A DNA stretch of 64,000 nt. Source: Lepas anatifera (lineage: Eukaryota > Arthropoda > Thecostraca > Lepadidae). Made by a program: the position numbers and the translations under genes. The stretch spans positions 1,116,001 to 1,180,000 of the forward strand of contig JAOTON010001814.1 of the NCBI GenBank assembly GCA_034440635.1, in the 5' to 3' direction. Below the pieces are notes generated by a model, which was not told where the DNA came from, did no database searches, and worked only from the letters and a program-made list of their open reading frames with translations. This document shows, piece by piece, positions 32,578 to 43,700 of the stretch (its first letter is position 1; the number at the start of each line of letters is the position of its first letter).

Positions 32578-33400
32578 TTATCGAAAGGTTAAGGATTTCT
32601 TAGACAGGTTGGAGTGAACTAACCTGGCAGCTTCCGCTAGTTTAAGAATATTAAAGATATTATTAAACCGAGAAGATACATTATTTTTAGGCAACTCAAT
32701 ATTACGAAAGTTATAGCACTGATCTTTTGAAGGTGTCTTTTTTACAGGCTGGTGTTTTAACACTATGGAAAGATGGTCTCTAATATCCGAAGTGAGAACC
32801 GCAGAAGTTTGCACAATTGATATCATTCGTGAAAACATTATCAATAAGGGTTTTGGTGAGATGGGTTATCCTGGTAGGAATAGAAATACATGGATAGAAG
32901 CGATAAAGCGAAAGGGAATGGAGAAACATAGAACTGGGCTCTTGAGTATCATGACGAAGAATATCAAAATTGAAGTCACCACCGAGCACACATTTTTTCT
33001 TTTGATAGACTTAGATAGTTATTTTCTTTAGATAGATCTAAGTAATCTAAGAATATTGCGGAAGGGTAAGACGGTGATCTACAGCAAGAGCTATGTGGTG
33101 AAAAGGGAGTATGTTAAGCATTTCCACAAACACTGACTGTTGCTCCATATAATGCGTTTCTAAATCGGTTCTTTTCTTATACGGAATACTTTTGGCCATA
33201 AAAATACCAGGCCCTTTACCCTTACATTGGGGAGCATTGGGAGTAAATTCAAATAAGTAAGGAGGTCAAAAGTTTCTTTAGAGTCTAAGGGAAGCCATAG
33301 TTCTGTTAGAAGAATAATATGTGGTTTGGGGTCCAAATATTGAATTGATTGTTGCAAGTTATCAAACTTTTTGGGCAACGATCGAATATTAATGTGTAAC
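32578..33400 (-). pseudogene. LINE endonuclease domain (minus strand), decayed
   Basis: On the minus strand: KKFDNLQQSIQYLDPKPHII then LLTELWLPLD, a frameshifted middle, then GGDFNFDILRHD, PTRITHLTKTLIDNVFTND and LTSDIRDHLSI. These are the endonuclease boxes in order and resemble the LINE at 675-1347. Stops and shifts disable it. The reverse transcriptase expected next (below 32578) is absent. Retention of 5' parts and loss of the 3' part is the opposite of ordinary LINE truncation and implies a later deletion or rearrangement. Confidence 0.8.
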
Positions 33401-34010
33401 AGAAATAAATTGTTTTCACTATTACCAGCATTGCTGAGAGCAGAGCCAGTTACATATGCACAAGATTCCAGGATTGTAGTAAGGCCGGTTGCAATAAGGT
33501 TAGGTTTAACACCAATGCCTGAAAAAATGTTGAGAGAATCTAGGAGTTACTGTTTAGGCAAAAGGGGTCGGTCAAGAAAATATTATTAAGAGCAGTAAAG
33601 TTGACGAGAAAAGACAGTGGTAGATGAAGGGGGAGCTACTTTTATCAAGACAAGTCCACTGGGTAGACAAATACTTTGTCCTATTTGTAAATATGACAAA
33701 TATTAAGCATATAAAGGTTTGTAATATTTTTATCAGTATGATTTACAGTTAGGAAGTGGTACAATACAGTTACATATTCAGGCACACTTCAGTAAGAATA
33801 TTTAAAGGGGAGAGACAACTCAGAGTTTCATGAAGTAGCTATACAGGAAGACATTCAAATAGTGACAGTTTGGCAGCAGAAATTTGGTTAGTGAATGCAT
33901 GCATATCTGCTCAGAAGGAGTTAAAGGATAGTTCAGACAAGCAAGCAACAGAATCTCACAATCTGGGTATCATTAGCAGAGGGGTCAGGGAGTGCAGAAA
34001 CCCAGGTTTC
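33401..34010. other. No gene recognised
   Basis: AT-rich sequence between the endonuclease and ORF1 of the minus-strand LINE, possibly part of it. Nothing else seen. Confidence 0.4.
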
Positions 34011-34029
34011 AAAGTGCTTTCCACAGTAT

Positions 34030-35216
34030 AGGGTAAGAGTATAGACTGGTGTGTTGTTTGGTTAAACAATATCTGTACGGGCAGTCATCGTCATTGGAGA
34101 TGATAAACCGGGGACCAAGTAGTACGGCAGTTGGTTCCACGTGAGGTACAAAACCAGGCGGCGGAGTGTTTAAAGGGCGGCATGGGAGGCATCCACCGAA
34201 AGTCATATGCGGAAGATGTACAAAGGGGCCCAGGCAACGTGCAGGAACCAGAAGGTCGGAAAGATCCACCCTCAGGTGCAGGCCCCACCTGCCCAACCTC
34301 ACAGCTGGTGGAAATACACCCACTCCCTCCAGATCCCTCACCACCCGGCTCAACATGAGATGGCACCACTACGGCTGCCCCAACCTCAGGCAACGAAGTA
34401 GGGGGCGCCACCGCCACGCTAGCCCCCACCGGGTGTGGACTGTGCAACATCACCCGGGATCACCGCATGACACTCATCCAGAAGGGGAAGAGGGGCCCAG
34501 GTGGCGCCCTCACCAGCAGCCGAAGAGGCGGCCGCAAGTTCGGTGCCACGGCCAGCTCGCGAATGCTGCTCCACAGACCGTGTCTCTCTGGAACTGGAGC
34601 CCCCCCGCTCGGCGCGTCAAGCCATGGATGAGTTACCAGCCAATTGAGCAGGAGCAGTCAGGGGTGAGACTGGTTCCGATATCACCCTCTTTGGGACGGT
34701 TTCCTCCCGGGCCATCCCTCCCATGTGATGGTTGCAGATTGCAACAATGTCCTCTTTAGTGGAGTCCACAGGAATCTTAGTGGGTTTTGCAGAGTTGTGG
34801 AGCCTGACGAAGATTCTACCACTGCTTGTATAGCACGAGACAAATGGGGATCTCTCCCTAGGGTTGTGAAGCTTCTGTATTATTTTCACCACTGACAGTC
34901 TCTGGGGAGTCAAGCTCTCATGTACCAGGAGCCCATGGCGCTCAGGGCGGACCCTGCGACTATATACATACATTCGCTGGTCCAGATATGCAAAACGAAC
35001 CAGGATCAGCTTTTTACCCTGGAGCAGGTGACAGGCAGTTATCTCCCCTGACCTTACTGTGGCCCCCAGGTAATTTTCCATCAGATCAATGGTCACTCTT
35101 CTGGTATCCTCGTCAGGGGCGTAGCTAAGGGGGGCGGCAGGGACAGCCGTCCCTCCCTGAAGGCCCGAAGGGCCCCCCTGAGAACACGAGCCGCGCTTCG
35201 CGCGGCTCGCCCGCAC
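34030..35216 (-). pseudogene. LINE ORF1 protein, RNA-binding and C-terminal part
   Basis: ORF1 nucleic-acid-binding protein of the LINE. The minus strand from about 35105 to 34620 reads EDTRRVTIDLMENYLG, EITACHLLQGKKLILVRF, then VRPERHGLLVHESLTPQRL and SGRIFVRLHN. That order (RRM-like, then a C-terminal domain with ..VRF.., ..EDLT..R.., ..G.IFV..) is typical of L1/CR1-type ORF1. A Pro/Gly-rich tail continues to about 34030 with stops. The coding sequence upstream of 35105 is displaced by a hAT MITE (35114-35392); joining across the duplication restores the frame. Confidence 0.75.
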
Positions 35217-35400
35217 AATGCTCTGTGGTCAAATTTGGCCTTTTATACCTAACAGGGCCCTCTTTACCCTTTTTCAGCGCTCTATCCCTGTAACAAGCAG
35301 GGCCTTTTTACCCATCAGGGCCCTTTTGGCACTGTCGCAGGGGCCTTTCGAGGTGCCGCCCCTCCCTGAGCGAAATCCTGGCTACGCCCCTGATCCTCGT
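35106..35400 (+). mobile_element. hAT MITE inside LINE ORF1
   Basis: A 279-bp element (35114-35392) with ends CAGGGGCGTAGCTAAGG and CTGGCTACGCCCCTG and perfect 8-bp duplication ATCCTCGT (35106-35113, 35393-35400). A GC hairpin (GAGCCGCGC/GCGCGGCTC) sits at about 35188-35209. Confidence 0.93.
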
Positions 35401-35458
35401 CCCTTTCTGGAGGGGGACAACCCTGCCTGATAATAGGAGTAAATTTTCGGGTGTAATG

Positions 35459-35737
35459 TCATTGCTCCTTCAATGCTTCCAACAACTGACTTTGGTTCTC
35501 TGACAACTGAGCATGACCTGCCAGAGCAGAGGAGCATCTTGACTCAAGATTATTAAGGCTAGTCTTCAAAGATTTACCTAGGTCTATACTTTCAGATACC
35601 TTCGATTCACATGTCCCAAGGTCAGAACGAATTGTTCTGATCTCCTCTCTAAGCACCTCTACATCCCTCTTAAAGGACTGGAGTTGTTCCCTGATGTCCT
35701 CAATTGCACTGTCCTGAAATTTAAGGGAGGGCTTCAT
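35459..35737 (-). pseudogene. LINE ORF1 N-terminal coiled coil
   Basis: On the minus strand an open 92-codon segment (KFQDSAIEDIREQLQSFKRD, EVLREEIRTIRSDLGT, SLKTSLNNLESRC) with a heptad-like pattern: the trimerising coiled coil expected at the start of LINE ORF1. It is continuous with the RNA-binding part at 35105 once the MITE is discounted, apart from small shifts. Confidence 0.7.
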
Positions 35738-35739
35738 GG

Positions 35740-36750
35740 CGCCCCAGAGTATATGTTCCTGGTTAGCTACTACAGTTAGTAAATTTGAACCCGGATTAGA
35801 GATAATGTCATCAGCTAATGGTAGGTCTACTCAGTCTCTAGGAAAGTGTATACATGGGGTTAAATGATGGTAGAATCCAGTTAGCCTGTTAGTAAGAACA
35901 AGAGAGTAATTGTTACAAGAGAAAGCGATGTGGTGATCTCAAGACAGACTTCAGCCTCCAGCTGTCCAGGAAGAAAGAGACCAGTTGGCCAGGAAGAAAG
36001 GTCTCCAGCCGGCCACGAAGAAAAACTATAAAGTTCTCCGCAGGCTCGAGGCCTAAATGGGCAGCACTGAGGAATGTTGCAGAATGGTCTAAGCCAGTAA
36101 CTAGAAGTGACAGGGAAATTTCCAATCAATGCTTAGTATCCAAATCCAACCATATGGCAGATTCCACTCAGAATATTTCAATGATATAAAGCTAAGGTAT
36201 ATGGCAGGCAAGTGAGATGTTCCAGCACACAAGCAGGACAGGAGCACTGAAAATAATTGATGCAATAGGAACAACTTACAGAGAAGTAGGCTTGTTGTCA
36301 CACCCAAGACAAGTTTACGAGACACGAGTGGAGTTTTAACTCGGAGAACCGCTCTGAGAAGTTGTGCGCCTCTCTGAAGAGCATAGAAGTCCTGCTGTGC
36401 GCCGCTATGGAGAGTATGCAACTATTAGCAAATGGAAAACCAGTGAAAGCTTAGCAGCCAAGTCCCAATTGTCTCATCTGAATCGACATGAATATCAATT
36501 CAAACGTTATGTTTAAGGGCAATTTCACTTCTTCTCTAGCTATGAACATTCGCTGGTTGCTTAGGGTAGTGTGAGCCTGATGTGTAATTCAATCAAGACT
36601 TAAAGCAGTGTATTCAGATTTAACTATCAGTTTCAAAAATAACTACTAATGCAGTAGAGAATGTGAATCCCTCGGAACGAGCCAAATCTAATGCGAGTGA
36701 GTGTGTAGGAGAAGTGAAGATGAAAGGATACCAGTCCAATAATTCAGCCC
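35740..36750. other. No gene recognised
   Basis: Probably 5' region of the minus-strand LINE and flank. Short open frames lack motifs. Small repeated words (CCAGGAAGAAAG) at about 35968-36020. Confidence 0.4.
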
Positions 36751-37186
36751 TAACAAACAGTGGTGGAACCAAGATGGGGGGAGGGCAAACAAGGCATTTG
36801 CCCCCCCAAACGGAAAAGCTCGGGAAAAACTATGTTTTTGCCCCCCCAAGTGGTCGACCTCCTTTTTTCCTCCGACTCCTTTTTAGTTTTTGAACAAGAT
36901 TCTGGTGCTTTAACTCTCAACTTCACACAGAACCAGTTAAGCTCAGTGTAAATATTGGGCCTCGGACTGGAAAAAGTATCTCTAGCCCATATTTTTCAAC
37001 CTGTGACGTTTTTGTTTTGCTTTTCGCCTCATATACCAAAAATTCTAAAATTCTACCGGCAAGTGATATTGTATCGCAGCTTTCACGGCGTGACGTTTTC
37101 ATTGTTTTTTTTTTTTTTGCTTTTCGATTTTTTACTTTGGCTTGCCCCTCCCAAACGGACCAGCTAGACCCGCCACTCCTAAGAAA
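36750..37186 (-). mobile_element. hAT MITE, inverted relative of 10294-10649
   Basis: A 421-bp element (36758-37178) with ends CAGTGGTGGAACC and AGACCCGCCACTC, flanked by CTAACAAA and CTAAGAAA (7 of 8 identical). The interior aligns in reverse with 10294-10649 (CTCAACTTCA, AACCAGTTAAGCTCAGTG). Confidence 0.82.
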
Positions 37187-37850
37187 TAAAGGTGAGGTCT
37201 TAAAGGGAGATACGCGAAAAAAATTATTATTGTGGTTTCTTGCTATTTGAAAAATCCTGATAACGAAACTATCAATTATTTTTGCATCTTCGGCAAAATT
37301 TTGGGAGGCCACTTACTTATTATCGAAATAGGTTAACGATTTCAATAAAACGCCCATCACTTACCCATGCCCATACCCATCACTTACTTTTCGAAAACTA
37401 TTTAAAGTTGAAAAGTAATGTTTTTTTGTAATACAAATGTCTGTTCTCCTGTATTTGTATTTGAATTAATTTTAGAAAGCTTGTAAAAACTACAAAATGA
37501 ATTAGTTTGCCATAGAAACGGAAAAAAGATAATTACTCAAATCTTCAGCGGTTTCGTACCTCAGGTCTTGAGTCATTTTCTGCTTCCGCCCCAGGTTGAC
37601 AAAACTTTTGCGTCAGATAGGTCACGTGACCCCGGTTTGAGAATTCCTAGACTTCTGATTGGTTAATTGTGATTTCTTTTAAGCTCCTATATTTCTGTTT
37701 CAAAAGAGTTTTGGAATGTTGTTTTCTAAAGTAATTTTTTCTGTAGTAGTCCACAGTTCTACATCACTGTTTGGGATAGATATGACCGAATTCTTAGAGA
37801 AATTGATAGCCTTAGCCGTGTGTACGTCATATACATCGATATGAGGTGTA
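37187..37850. other. No gene recognised; USP intron or flank
   Basis: AT-rich. If the USP exon is spliced at 37852, this is its downstream intron on the minus strand. No further USP exon was identified in the window. Confidence 0.4.
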
Positions 37851-37851
37851 C

Positions 37852-38212
37852 CGGTAGACGGAGGTGACGCACGCGCTCTGACGCAGCTCCATAAGGTGGG
37901 CGACGGCACGCATGGTGCGGCATTTTTCGGCGTCCAGAGCCGGCCCCAGCGCCACCATCTCACTCAAGAATGGCCGCAGTCCGAGCAGCGACTGCAGCGT
38001 GGCGTTCTGGTAGCATGAGTTGCCTAGGTTGGGCAGACCGATGAGGAGCGGGTCCGGGCTGTGCCTGTGCTGGTTGCGATTACTCGCAGGCACCAGCTCC
38101 AGGATCGGTGCCTGCGCCTGAGCATCGTTCAGCAGCAGGGAATTTTCCACCCCGTCTGTATTCCGCGGCGATGCCGAGGGCCGGACCGACGTGCCACGGT
38201 CCGTCAGCGAGT
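37852..38212 (-). CDS. Ubiquitin-specific protease exon (catalytic Cys box)
   Basis: Encodes part of a deubiquitinating cysteine protease of the USP (C19) family, which cleaves ubiquitin from proteins. The minus strand reads LIGLPNLGNSCYQNATLQSL, the Cys box (consensus GLxNLGNTCYxNAxLQ), including the catalytic Cys, followed by LGLRPFLSEM and MRAVAHLMELRQSACVTS. This layout is closest in feel to USP37/26/29-type proteins, but the subfamily is not certain. An acceptor CTACCACACCAG ends at 38213 and a donor CTACCG then GTACAC follows at 37851. The His/Asp boxes are in exons not seen here. The frame is intact and GC-rich against AT-rich flanks, arguing for a living gene. Confidence 0.8.
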
Positions 38213-38559
38213 CTGGTGTGGTAGAATTACGTGATGTTGGCGAGGTAATTTATTATAATGAACCAATATCGACCAACCAGCGTCTTCACGACTTAATGGC
38301 GTAGGCCATGTGTGGTAAACCAAATAAAGAATAATATATTTTTATGGCATACCGGTGTAAACTTGGCTAAAGTAGTGGGGAGGTTGCATCCAACCATTGT
38401 AATCGACCTCACGAAGCATGCGACGCCTGAACACTAGATCACCATTTGTGATCCTGTTAATTTAGCCGACTTAATTGCCACGAGAGTAACCCAATCCACG
38501 GCGAGATTCCGGGCTTAGCTTATGTAAATGACCGACCTAGCTGGGAGGCGCAGGGGCGA

Positions 38560-38816
38560 GGCGCGCTGGTGCGTGGCGTGACGTTGCCGCCTCTGACACG
38601 TGCACGTGCTGAGCGTGTCGGCCACCAGACGATTGGGGCATAGCGGTGGCACTTTCACTGCCTGACTGACGCAGAACGGTGAGACGGGGTGATAGCTTTC
38701 CCACCGGGAAACCGGTCATGGGCCCATGCACGGTCGGCGCCAGGCTCTCTTCACCGGTCACCGAACTCAAGGCGTTGTAGCTCTCATTGGAAGTTGACAG
38801 ATTATGACAGGTGACC
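38560..38816 (-). CDS. Possible upstream exon of the USP gene
   Basis: A GC-rich open segment on the minus strand after a plausible acceptor (TGTTTTATGATCAG, ending at 38817). The peptide is Ser/Thr/Pro-rich (SSVTGEESLAPTVHGPMTGF, LSPRLTVLRQSGSES). The frame stops at 38537, so a donor must lie earlier; GTCAGT near 38658 would leave phase 1, matching the acceptor phase of the USP exon. The segment looks disordered, like USP N-terminal regions. Not recognised by motif; linkage is inference. Confidence 0.35.
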
Positions 38817-38849
38817 TGATCATAAAACATCCCAATCTGTTTAATAACA

Positions 38850-39395
38850 TTTTTACGATTAAACTTGTCTTTTTGAAAATACGTTCAGCATTTCTCTTGC
38901 TTTGTAAAAGAAAGAAAGAGAAAGCTTCTAGCTTGTATGCTGGATTTTCATATTATTTGAAGCAAATTAGCATAAAACTATCTATAAACGGAGTAATTTA
39001 GGGTCGTTAAAAAACATCTTTTACTTTTCAGATTCGAACCCACTTTTCCCCATTATAAACTCAATTTTGATTTCAATGAGCCACATTTCAAGTATCTACG
39101 ACAACGGGAAAGATCGCCTCAAAAAGGTTAAAGATTTCATGTTTCAGGCGCTGGATTGGCCGCCCCGCGTTGCAGTCTCCCCTTCTTAAATTGGGATGAA
39201 AGGGGTGCATAACCTACCAGTAAAGACAGCGTGGCATGTGCGTGCGTATAAGAGCGGTAGGGATTTAACGTGCAGGAATTTACTTGTCAGTTGTATTTGC
39301 AGCGCAATATAAATACATGTTATTCCACAAAAGACCTGAAATTAAATGGTTCAGCACCCTAGTACTCTAAATCCCTACAGAACAGGAATGCTTTC
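38850..39395. other. No gene recognised
   Basis: AT-rich DNA without clear coding or repeat structure. Confidence 0.4.
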
Positions 39396-41110
39396 CGGAG
39401 GCGAACCTTTCTCTGGTAACATTCTTTTGAGAACGTAGTTGGAGCAGGTGCTTCTCCCTATCCTGTTACGAACTATTTTAAGACTCTGATACTGCTAGAA
39501 GAAGACCCTGTTGCATATTTTTACCTTTTGGATGGCTCACGAAATCTTCCACCAGCTTCACACCACGCTCTTGGGATCGTTCACCACATTAAGTTCCGGA
39601 ATACCTTGAAACAGGAGAAGCTATACCAGTCACCAGCTTCTCAAAGGAGCCATTTCTGGTCAGAATCTTTCAGATTCAGGCAATCGAATACCAGCCAGCA
39701 GCCAGGAGTGACAAGCTGGCTGAGGCTTAGTACCGAGCATTCACCGAGCTAGTCATAGCCTCTATCGGAAACTTAAGCCTGCCCTAGTCAAATGTGAATT
39801 GTTTACTGTTTGGACCAATTGTTGTGCGACTGGCTCTTTACCTGCAAGATGGTGGTTCTCACCAGCGGAACAGAATATAACTTTCTGTGCACAGATACCA
39901 CAGCTGATGGCAAACTGAATTCAGCACATCCAGGGCGATTTCTATATCAACTTATTGAAAGCACTGCACTGCATTTTATGGATAGCTTTGAGACTCATTG
40001 AAGGCTCTAAACCTGACTGTTCGCGACGGAGGAACCCAAATGCATGGTTAAAAACCACGTAGAAGGAAAGCCGCTAACGCTTTCAGGGTCTAAGTGGCTC
40101 TGTCGGTTGCCGCTTGCGCTCGGCTCGATTAATTGAATGTGCTGGGTGTCGTGGGTTCGAGCTCATCCAGAGGTAGAATCTGGCCCCTGCTCTAGCCCAA
40201 GCTAATTCTTTCCCTCTCACTTCTGTAGCCATATGACCTGAGCAGTTGATGCGTCGTTAAACTAAAAAAATATAATATTCAGTCTTTAAGTATCTCCTGG
40301 AATGTTGAACGGTGTCTGACTCAGTAGTAGCGCGCACTTCAAGCCATAAATATTCCATGATTATGGCTCGCTGGTGGACTCCGGGTCTTCTAAACAGACA
40401 TTTGATGGAGACAACCTCTCGTGACAGCCACACGTAAACCAGCTTGTGCAATTCGTGATTATCTTCTCAAGGAAAACAGAGCTGGCATGTCTTGGTGTCT
40501 TCCAGAACCAAAGCACTAGCCTGGCCTGATGATTGGGGAACGTTCCCTGATAGGTCTTCCAATAAAAATTCTCCGGTATTGTGAAGATGCGCTGAAGTCA
40601 ATGTTATCTGTGACCAGAAAGTTATATTCTGCCTCGCAAATAAGAATCACAATGCAAGAATCACAATGCTTGAGGTAAGAAGGCAGTGACACAGTACCTG
40701 GCCTAAACAGGGCAAAACCACCCACCTTTCAGTTGGGTAGGCTAAAGTTTCTGACAGAGGCTATGAAGAGCTCGGCTCGGTACCAAGCCTCTGCCAATTT
40801 GTTATTCCTGAAAGCTGGCTGGTATTCGAGCGCCTGCATCTGAAAGATTCTGACATGAAATGGCTCCGTTGAGAAGCTGGTGACTGGTATAGGTTCTCCT
40901 GTTTCAAGGTATTCTTAAGAACTTACTGTTGTGAACGGTCCCACAACGTGGTGTGAAGGTGGTGGAAGATTTCGTGAGCCATCTAAAGGGTAAAAATATG
41001 CAACAGGATCTTTTTATCAGTACCAGAGTTCTTGAATAGTTCGCAGGAGAATAGGGAGAAGCACCTCCCTCAACGACGTTCTCCAGCGAAAGTAAATAAA
41101 TAATACAATT
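39395..41110. repeat. Large inverted repeat (~550-bp arms)
   Basis: The left arm (about 39400-39960) is the reverse complement of the right arm (about 40530-41100). Shared words include GGTGCTTCTCCCTAT, CTGTTGCATATTTTTACC, TGGCTCACGAAATCTTCCAC and CAGAATATAACTTTCTG. The loop of about 550 bp contains a tRNA-SINE. The arms differ by substitutions and small indels. No transposase or clear protein seen; it may be a foldback element or a local inverted duplication. Confidence 0.75.
40085..40272 (+). mobile_element. tRNA-derived SINE, second family, shared tail
   Basis: A tRNA-like head (GTGGCTCTGTCGGTTG) with a B-box-like GGTTCGAGCTC at 40154, then a body and the tail CCATATGACCTGAGCAGTTG followed by ATGCGTCGTTAAAC and an A-run. 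The tail matches the tail of the minus-strand SINEs (CCATATGACCCCGGCAGTTG), while the heads differ. Confidence 0.7.
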
Positions 41111-41884
41111 TGGCTTTACAGTTTGGCTTATTTGGTCATCTTGAAAAAAATTGGTGGGGGTACTTTAGGACTCCCCTCCACTGCGCGTGTTAAATGCGGA
41201 CTCCCTGTCGCATCTGCACCTTTTCAGTCGAGAGACAAAGAAGTAAGTTTTCAAATGTGATGTTTGTTGTCATATTATTTATGAGACGACCCAATAGAAC
41301 TTCTCCTTGCGACGTGATGGATGCTATTGAAGTGCCTTGCTTGGACGAAACATTCTGCCACATCTGGAGTGAATATTCACGCGCTATAGCGGGATAAGAC
41401 AATACACTCATTTCTCGTTTCCTACTTCTCTGCGTATCCTAATGCAACTAATTAGATTCTAGATGTTTCACAAACGCGACTTCGTAACAGGCCACGCACG
41501 CTGCCTGAGATGATTAGCCCAGACGTTTGGATGGAAGGCTATCCTTATGCTACGCTCGTAATTAATAAGCCGCGAAGCCATCCACAATCGTCCCTAGCTA
41601 GCCCGCCAGTGGCAGGTTTAATTGGGCCAGTAATCATAGCGTCTCTCTGCATAAGTAGCCGCTTTGTTTTTTTATTTTAACTCCGATGGGTGGTAGTTCC
41701 TGCTAAACTAATTAAATTCTGCTTCAAAGGCAAATCAACCCGCTTACCAAAATCAACATCTTCGTCAAAGCTAAGGGTAAATCCATCACATTTCTTGTTT
41801 GTTTTGGATGCAGTGTCCGAACGAAGTGGTATACTTATAACTGGTGAAAAACCCTTCCAGGGAATGTAACGATATATCCAATAG
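41111..41884. other. No gene recognised
   Basis: No motif or repeat assignment made. Confidence 0.35.
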
Positions 41885-42117
41885 GTTTCAAGGGCTTCAA
41901 TTGGCTGATTACTCAACGTGACGTCGGTGCTGTCATCACACCAGCAGCTGACAACTGTGGCCGCCTAGCTCGGGTACAGTTGGGGTACATTTCAGGTAGG
42001 ATTTTGGGTTTTCTCCGCGGAAATTTTGAGGTTCAAGACAAATGATATATTCCGCCATGCTGTACAACTTCGCTATCTCAGTTAAATTACGTTATAAAGG
42101 TGCCACATTCCCTTTAA
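41885..42117 (+). mobile_element. TTAA MITE, right-half fragment
   Basis: The right half of the TTAA MITE family, ending AAGGTGCCACATTCCC(T) with TTAA at 42114-42117. The left half is missing. Confidence 0.8.
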
Positions 42118-42352
42118 CAAAGCAACTGGATCCCAGAGAAACATCACCAAATCATGACACAAACCAGACAGACTAGTGCAGCGAAACTAGTGCTCACAAT
42201 TAACTTCGCAGCAGTATCCTGTAAAAAAGTATAAGGTCAGGAATCACTATCAAGGAAGCCACGTGCAAGGTCCTTGTGGTGGTTGGATCGCTTCTGGGTT
42301 TGGGGTTTTAGGGCACGTCAAAGTGAATGTGTTTGTAAAATATGATCGTTGC

Positions 42353-42810
42353 TTAAAGGGGATGTGGCACCTTCACAACGTGATTTTAACTGAAATAGCC
42401 AAGTTGTAAAGCAGGTCGGAAAACCCGGTACTCCGTATTTCATTTGTCTTGGAACTCGATATTTCCGCAGAAAAAAGCTAAAACCTACCTGACACCAGCC
42501 CACTCAGCCCCTCGTCGCCGGCGGCCATTGTTGTGAGCTACTGGTGTGACGACATATGCGGACGTCACGATGAGCATCAGCCAATCGAAGCCCTTAAAGC
42601 GTTTCAAGTATGTTAGTGGTTGCCAGATTGTGACATCATCCACAGGCTGATATTTATTTCTGTTTCTAGAGGAGTATTTTTAAAAACCAAATATTGAGCG
42701 TATTGTACATTTTTTTCAGAGAAATCATGAGTGGTTTCATTATTTTTGACTACAAGTACGCCTAATTACTTTAAATTCAGGATTCGACCAAGGTGCCACA
42801 TTCCCTTTAA
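42353..42810 (-). mobile_element. TTAA MITE, inverted full copy
   Basis: An element at 42357-42806 between TTAA at 42353-42356 and 42807-42810, reverse complement of the family. It abuts the next copy. Confidence 0.88.
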
Positions 42811-43264
42811 AGGGAATGTGGCACCTTGGTCGAATCCAGGAATTTATTGTAATTAAGGTTTTTTTGGCCGGAAATCATGAAAATGTCCATGATTGCTCTG
42901 AAAAAATGTACAATGAGCTCAATATTCTGATTTGTAAAATGCTCCTCTAGGGTGAAAAATAACTATCTGCCTGTTGGATGGTGTCATGATCTGGTACCTA
43001 CTACCATATTCGATAGGCTTCAAGGGCTTTCGATTGGCTTATACTCACCGTAACGTCAGCGCTGTCGTCACACCAACAGCTGACAACTGTGGCTGCGTGG
43101 CTGGGGTACATTTGGGGTATATTTCAGGTATGTTTGTAGCTTTTCTCCGCGGAAATTTTGAGTTTCAAGACAAATTATATATTGAGCGCCGGAGTTTCCG
43201 GCGTGCTTTAAAGCTTGGCTATCTCAGTTAAAATCACGTTATAAAGGTGCCACATTCCCTTTAA
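42807..43264 (+). mobile_element. TTAA MITE, direct full copy sharing a TTAA
   Basis: An element at 42811-43260. Its left TTAA (42807-42810) is the right TTAA of the inverted neighbour, creating the palindrome CATTCCCTTTAAAGGGAATG at 42799-42818. Confidence 0.88.
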
Positions 43265-43408
43265 ACCAGGTATAGTCAAATCACGTTTCAAAGCAGGCCA
43301 GGACAGCACAGCGGTGGGTTCGCCCATTGCGTGGCTGTCTGTGGGTCAGAATCCGAACCAAAAGCACCAGAACCAAAAGTTAAGGTTAACCTTAATTACC
43401 ATGTTGTG

Positions 43409-43543
43409 AACCTTAAAGGGAAGGAATGTGACGTGATTTTAACTGATATAACAAAGTTGTATAGCATGCCGGAAAACCTGCTACTCAATATATCATTTGT
43501 CTTGAACCTCAAAATTTCCGTGGAGAATACTCAAAAACCTACC
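43409..43543 (-). mobile_element. TTAA MITE fragment
   Basis: TTAAAGGGAAGGAATGTGAC onwards matches the right end of the family in reverse, cut at 43543 where the large inverted-repeat structure starts. Confidence 0.7.
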
Positions 43544-43670
43544 AGTGAAGTTTTTGGGCTCTATCGTCTAACAGAGTTGAGTGAAATCATTTTAGGCAGC
43601 ATTCACTTCCTCTCGTTACGGCAAATCGAATGATGTATAATATGACTATACTTGGCCAAAACATAATAAT

Positions 43671-43700
43671 GACCTGACCTAAGGTCAGGTCAAGGTCACC
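43671..43700 (+). repeat. AGGTCA palindrome in left arm
   Basis: GACCTGACCTAAGGTCAGGTC (a 10-bp perfect inverted repeat around one A) directly followed by AAGGTCACC. It contains five AGGTCA-like half-sites and the extended half-site TCAAGGTCA. Equivalents lie at 18968-18993, 20835-20865, 25881-25906 and 52482-52509. The half-sites match the nuclear-receptor consensus by sequence only. Confidence 0.7.

Noticed and set aside
34131..34759. Long plus-strand frame opposite the LINE ORF1 tail
   Set aside because: Shadow of the GC-rich minus-strand ORF1 sequence; contains no motif of its own.
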